Source of the DNA: Eubacteriaceae bacterium
Lineage (GTDB): Bacteria; Bacillota; Clostridia; Eubacteriales; Anaerofustaceae
Assembly (NCBI GenBank): GCA_017531485.1
Contig: JAFXKY010000046.1
Location: 62,001 to 126,000 of the forward strand
Direction: 5' to 3'
DNA: 64,000 nt
The number at the start of each line of letters is the position of its first letter. Within the stretch, counting starts at the first letter, position 1. Position numbers and translations under genes: made by a program. The notes below the pieces were generated by a model, which saw only the letters and a list, made by a program, of their open reading frames with translations, was not told the DNA's origin and did not search any database. Shown here piece after piece: positions 60,389-64,000 of the stretch.

Positions 60389-60943
60389 TTAATTTTCCTG
60401 CAAGTCCCCGTCAATTCCTTCACGCAGAGAATCCCTGAGACAAAACAGAAGGATCCCTGTCCACAAAGCGATGATAAGAGTTGAGATGCCAATCGCATAA
60501 ACTGCCCATTCAATTTCAAGCCAGTTGACCGGTGCGGAACCGATGGCGCTTATGATGGTTCTTATGATGATCAGTTTTCTTATTTTCTTCTCTTCCCTGC
60601 AGTCATAACGCTTTGCAATATCAGCGATGTTGGTCAGGAGCTGGAAATTGAAATATAAAAGAAGTACGTTTATGATTATGCCTATGAGAGGTATATCAAG
60701 AGATATTCCGAGGATCTTTACGAGCCATATTAAGACGTTATACACCGCAAGCATCATGCCGAGAGGTTTCAGAAGGTATATTGACGGCTCATCGTCTTTA
60801 AGGACCTCAATTCCCTTTAAAATAAGGATATATCCCCACCAGTCCGGCAGAATGTCTATCGTTCCGAGATTAAAATGGAAGTATATGAAGACATAAGACC
60901 ATGCGATCTTTTTTACGCCTTCGCTGATTTGTGCTCTGCTCAT
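60389..60943 (-). CDS. Integral membrane protein in the BlaI/BlaR operon
   Basis: The protein has 184 aa with about five membrane segments (WSYVFIYFHFNLG, WWGYILILKGIEVL, MLAVYNVLIWLVKILGI, IGIIINVLLLYFNF, YAIGISTLIIALWTGILLFC). I do not recognise a family name. It overlaps the BlaR1-like gene by 4 nt (ATGA), so it is probably the effector or a partner of that sensor. A short charged end follows. Confidence 0.7.
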   Translation of the reverse strand: MSRAQISEGVKKIAWSYVFIYFHFNLGTIDILPDWWGYILILKGIEVLKDDEPSIYLLKPLGMMLAVYNVLIWLVKILGISLDIPLIGIIINVLLLYFNFQLLTNIADIAKRYDCREEKKIRKLIIIRTIISAIGSAPVNWLEIEWAVYAIGISTLIIALWTGILLFCLRDSLREGIDGDLQEN

Positions 60944-62964
60944 TTGTCGGTCTCCATAACTACGAATTCATCAACGGGCTTCCCGTCCCAGAAAATGCGG
61001 ACTTTGTATATGCCGGAAGGCTCGGTTTCTCCCGTTATTTTATCAAACGGTACATTTCCTCCGGAACCGGACAGGCTTTTTCCGAAATTCTCTTTCACAC
61101 TTTCATGGGCATCCTCATCCCATTCGCGCACCCTGTCCACATTCCAGTTAAACCCGTCGCTGCTCGTTCCCGAAACAGGAGAATTCATCGGGGTGTCAGG
61201 CCAGTCCACTTTTTCATCGGAAGAATCTATTGATATTATCTGAATACCGTAAGTTTCTTTCGGAGAATCGGATACTGTTCGGGTATTTGTGTCGTATTCG
61301 CAGTAAAAATGCTGATATGCACTGCTGAATGTGGCGCCTGTTTTGGGAGTTTTGTCAAAATACGTCGTATTCCAAAACGTATTATTATTCTGGACGGTAT
61401 TTAATATCTCGTATTGAATAAAATTCCTGATTCTTACAGTCCCATAAACGCTGTCTGCAGACATATCCACTGTTGCATCAATAAGGTCGAAGGGTGGCTG
61501 ATAAAGATTAAGAAAATGAGTTTCTGTCCGCCTCTCTCCAATCTCCTTCACGCACCAACCGTCTTCTTTGAATATATGTATCTTTACAGAAACTCCGCAG
61601 TAACTATACACCTCTCCGTCTTCGGAAGTGAGCATCTCGTCGCTTCCCTCTTTATAAAGTCCGTTTGTGTGGAAAAGAAGAACCGCTTCATAATTATCTT
61701 CGTCGATGCGTTTCAGATTAAATATCCTGTAGCCTTCCGAGGGATTGATAAATGCAAGCTCTCTGCCGGGATCGTAAAAATAACGTTCATGAGGCGGATT
61801 TTCGCTAATTGCTTTTTCAATATCTTCATGCTCTGAAATCGGTCTTACTGATGCAAACATCACGGCGTTATTATTCAGAACAGCTTTTGCATATGTGTCT
61901 ATTGCACCGGCGACCGTAAACGGGCGGTTGATCCTTGCAATTGCCATGGCTTTATCAATTTGCTCGTAATGCGGCGAATAATCACTGAGGGAATACACTT
62001 TCACATATCCCCCGATAAGAGAAAACGCAAGAACAAACACGATACATACTGACACCACGGCCATACCTTTCGGGTATTTCTTGAATCGTACGATAGATTC
62101 GATGCGGGACTTTATATTCTTTCCGCCGTTTGAGATGCTGCTTGTAACAGAGCTTCTCGCATACTTTTCGTTTGCCATTTCAAGCAGGATCCCGCCATAC
62201 ATTCTCCTCTCTTCACCTTCAAGCCTTTCGAGCACCCTCTGATCACATAAAGATTCCATATCATTTCCGACGATGTTAAAAACGTACCACATAAACGGAT
62301 TGTACCAGTTCAGGGATTTCATAACCCCCCAGAACATATTATGCAATACATCATGATATTTCAGATGGAGCAGTTCATGCAGAATGATCTTTTCATCTGT
62401 ATCCTTTCCTTTCGGCAAAACCAGCACGGGAGAGAAAATTCCCGTAACAAACGCAGTGTCGATTCCAGTCACTTCGAGCAGATTGCAGGAAGTGAGTGAA
62501 TATTTTTCACAGACATTTTTCGTTCGCTCTTTCATAATACTTCCAGCTTCTTCCGCATTTTTCAATATCATCCTGATGCGGATATAGTTTATGATATATG
62601 AAATGAGCATTATGACTACGCCTGCAAAATATACAACGAAAATGATGTCAGTTATGCTTTTCGGAATACCCGTAACACAGGGAAACGGGATTCGGGGGCT
62701 TATGGTTTTATAAATCTCTGTATATGCCGACGAGAGATTTTTTTCAACATACGATTTTAATGTTTCAAGCCAAAGCGGTACGGGCTGAAGGATATACGAT
62801 ATGGTATTCACGGGAATGAGAATCCTCAAAATGAGAACGCACCACACTCCGTATTGCCAGCGCGGAGAGAGCTTGTCCATAAGTATTTTCTTGATGATAA
62901 GGATAATACCTGCCGTAATGCTTACGGAAATACCCTGCAACAGAACTTCCCAGATGTTGTTCAT
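60940..62964 (-). CDS. BlaR1/MecR1-type M56 membrane metalloprotease sensor
   Basis: The protein has 674 aa. Four membrane helices and an M56 zinc motif HELLHLKYHDVLHN near residue 192 form the protease part. After a further membrane helix near residue 310 (GMAVVSVCIVFVLAFSLIG) there is a ~340-residue extracytoplasmic region. This is not a penicillin-binding domain, since I find no SXXK/KTG set, so the signal differs from beta-lactams. It probably cleaves the adjacent BlaI-like repressor. Confidence 0.9.
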   Translation of the reverse strand: MNNIWEVLLQGISVSITAGIILIIKKILMDKLSPRWQYGVWCVLILRILIPVNTISYILQPVPLWLETLKSYVEKNLSSAYTEIYKTISPRIPFPCVTGIPKSITDIIFVVYFAGVVIMLISYIINYIRIRMILKNAEEAGSIMKERTKNVCEKYSLTSCNLLEVTGIDTAFVTGIFSPVLVLPKGKDTDEKIILHELLHLKYHDVLHNMFWGVMKSLNWYNPFMWYVFNIVGNDMESLCDQRVLERLEGEERRMYGGILLEMANEKYARSSVTSSISNGGKNIKSRIESIVRFKKYPKGMAVVSVCIVFVLAFSLIGGYVKVYSLSDYSPHYEQIDKAMAIARINRPFTVAGAIDTYAKAVLNNNAVMFASVRPISEHEDIEKAISENPPHERYFYDPGRELAFINPSEGYRIFNLKRIDEDNYEAVLLFHTNGLYKEGSDEMLTSEDGEVYSYCGVSVKIHIFKEDGWCVKEIGERRTETHFLNLYQPPFDLIDATVDMSADSVYGTVRIRNFIQYEILNTVQNNNTFWNTTYFDKTPKTGATFSSAYQHFYCEYDTNTRTVSDSPKETYGIQIISIDSSDEKVDWPDTPMNSPVSGTSSDGFNWNVDRVREWDEDAHESVKENFGKSLSGSGGNVPFDKITGETEPSGIYKVRIFWDGKPVDEFVVMETDK

Positions 62965-63324
62965 TTATACCTCCATGTCATCGAGCATTTTTCTGAGATT
63001 GTCAACTTCGTCCTTTGATATCTTGCTTTCTTTCAGAAATGCTGCGATGAGGTCCCCTGCGGAACCCTTATACACCCTGCTTAACAGATCGTTTCTCTCT
63101 TCCTTTGCACAGTCATCCCTGATTATATTTGCGGAATATGGCTTTTGCGCATGCTTTTCAATGGATACATATCCTTTCTTTTCCATTCTCGTGAGGTATG
63201 TATGGACAGTATTTTTGTTCCATCCCTTTATTGAGAAAAGTTTATCCGTAACTTCTTTTAGAGAAAATTTTTCGCCTTCCCACAATACTTCCATTACTGC
63301 CCACTCGGCGTCTGTCAATTTCAT
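62965..63324 (-). CDS. BlaI/MecI-type transcriptional repressor
   Basis: The protein has 119 aa. A winged helix (MKLTDAEWAVMEVLWEG, NKNTVHTYLTRMEKKGYV) and a C-terminal dimerisation helix region match Penicillinase_R regulators. The start at 63324 has AGGAGG 7 nt upstream. The longer frame to 63375 runs through the operator. The stop is adjacent to the blaR1-like start, with the ribosome site of that gene inside its last codons. Cleavage by the M56 protein would relieve repression. Confidence 0.94.
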   Translation of the reverse strand: MKLTDAEWAVMEVLWEGEKFSLKEVTDKLFSIKGWNKNTVHTYLTRMEKKGYVSIEKHAQKPYSANIIRDDCAKEERNDLLSRVYKGSAGDLIAAFLKESKISKDEVDNLRKMLDDMEV

Positions 63325-63334
63325 CCCAAAACCT

Positions 63335-63385
63335 CCTACACTTGTCGTATACATATATACTACACTTGTAGTCATTATTTGTCAA
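63335..63385 (-). promoter_or_regulatory. BlaI-type operators and promoter
   Basis: A perfect palindrome ACTACACTTGTAGT (63359-63372) fits the ACTACA-N2-TGTAGT box. A second, imperfect copy CCTACACTTGTCGT is at 63335-63348. On the minus strand TTGACA (63380-63385) and TAGTAT (63357-63362), 17-nt spacing, surround the perfect box. Confidence 0.85.
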
Positions 63386-63499
63386 TACTTTTCATAAAAA
63401 TATATATTTACACTTCAAACTGTCAATGATATCCGTGTAACGTTTTGTAAAAGTCGTTATGTATGATAAAATATTTATACATCACATCAGGAGAAAAGT

Positions 63500-64000
63500 A
63501 TGAAAAAAGGACTTGTTCTTGAAGGCGGAGCCATGAGAGGGCTCTTCACATCGGGGATCCTCGATGTTTTTATGGAGAATGATATACCATTTGACGGAAT
63601 CGTCGGCGTCTCAGCAGGCGCAGCTTTCGGATGCAATTACAAATCCAATCAGCCCGGCAGGGTCATAAGATACAATCTGAAATATATCAATGATCCGAGG
63701 TATTTCAGCCTTCGTTCATTGATAAAAACGGGAGATTATTTCGGTGCCGAATTCTGTTTTCATGAAATTCCCGAGAAGCTTGATGTTTTCGATGCCGCAA
63801 CGTTCGAAAGCTCAGATATGGAATTTTTCGTCGTATGCACAGACGTCGAAACGGGAAAGGCTATATATAAGAGGATACAGAAAGTGGGCCATGAAGAACT
63901 TGAATGGATAAGGGCATCTTCATCCATGCCGCTTGCGGCGAAGATAGTCAGGATCGGGGAGCATAAACTTATGGACGGAGGTCTTGCGGATTCCATCCCC
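63500..64000 (+). CDS. Patatin-like phospholipase, 3' end outside window
   Basis: The first 167 codons are seen. KKGLVLEGGAMRGLFTSGIL holds the oxyanion loop (GGxxRG), GIVGVSAGAAFG holds the nucleophile Ser in GXSXG, and LMDGGLADS near the right edge holds the catalytic Asp (DGG). It is a YjjU/RssA-type serine-aspartate lipid hydrolase, cytosolic. AGGAG is 7 nt upstream of the ATG. Runs off the right end. Confidence 0.9.
   Translation, partial: MKKGLVLEGGAMRGLFTSGILDVFMENDIPFDGIVGVSAGAAFGCNYKSNQPGRVIRYNLKYINDPRYFSLRSLIKTGDYFGAEFCFHEIPEKLDVFDAATFESSDMEFFVVCTDVETGKAIYKRIQKVGHEELEWIRASSSMPLAAKIVRIGEHKLMDGGLADSIP

Overview
The window reads as ordinary chromosome of an anaerobic, spore-lineage Firmicute of class Clostridia. 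The evidence is an AT-leaning sequence with strong AGGAGG ribosome sites, a SCIFF (six-cysteine ranthipeptide) precursor with its radical SAM maturase, a SipL-like sporulation protein, a desulfoferrodoxin domain, a dockerin-bearing secreted protein, DnaD/DnaC-like primosome genes, and the lexA neighbourhood. I see no rRNA, tRNA, CRISPR array or insertion sequence.

Layout. 1-5.5 kb: an edge fragment, an AraC-GyrI regulator, a DUF5131 gene and the tig-clpP-clpX cluster. 5.9-8.7 kb: trkA-trkH potassium uptake. 8.7-17.4 kb: a lipoprotein, a YfcE-type phosphodiesterase, a class A PBP, a glucosaminidase, purine nucleoside phosphorylase, glnS and rsmG. 17.4-23.7 kb: an MBL-fold hydrolase, a complete BMP-type nucleoside ABC importer and xpt, which together with the phosphorylase make a purine salvage set. 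23.9-31.2 kb: der, a DUF512 radical SAM protein, a YhaM-like nuclease, dnaD/dnaC-like genes and a lipid kinase.

31.3-36.5 kb is the outstanding region: a compact (5,153 nt) filamentous-phage (inovirus)-like element with a secreted 486 aa protein, a run of tiny overlapping membrane-protein genes, three coat-like paralogues, a Zot-type ATPase and a rolling-circle Rep. It is bounded by a 14-bp direct repeat and lies between a kinase terminator and a XerS-like tyrosine recombinase gene. Joining the two ends does two things at once. It rebuilds a perfect 16-bp-arm palindrome (a dif-like site) upstream of the xer gene, and it extends the Rep frame from 298 to 386 codons. Integration therefore appears to cut rep in two at the attachment site and excision to restore it. 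The host xer promoter would then read into the element.

36.5-40.6 kb: xer, a YneA-like LysM division inhibitor divergent from lexA with LexA-type boxes, lexA, and a pentapeptide-repeat gene directly behind it. 40.9-54.8 kb: two MATE exporters, SipL-like and FtsH-like genes, an aldo-keto reductase, a RibD-type reductase, an LCP protein, a divergent thymidylate synthase, a prolidase-type peptidase and an HTH-desulfoferrodoxin fusion. 54.9-64 kb: a marR gene broken by two A-tract length changes, a GNAT, a dockerin protein, a PLP decarboxylase in the SCIFF operon, a BlaI/BlaR-type regulatory operon with a perfect operator, and the start of a patatin gene.

All functional calls come from reading motifs and gene order. 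No database search was run.
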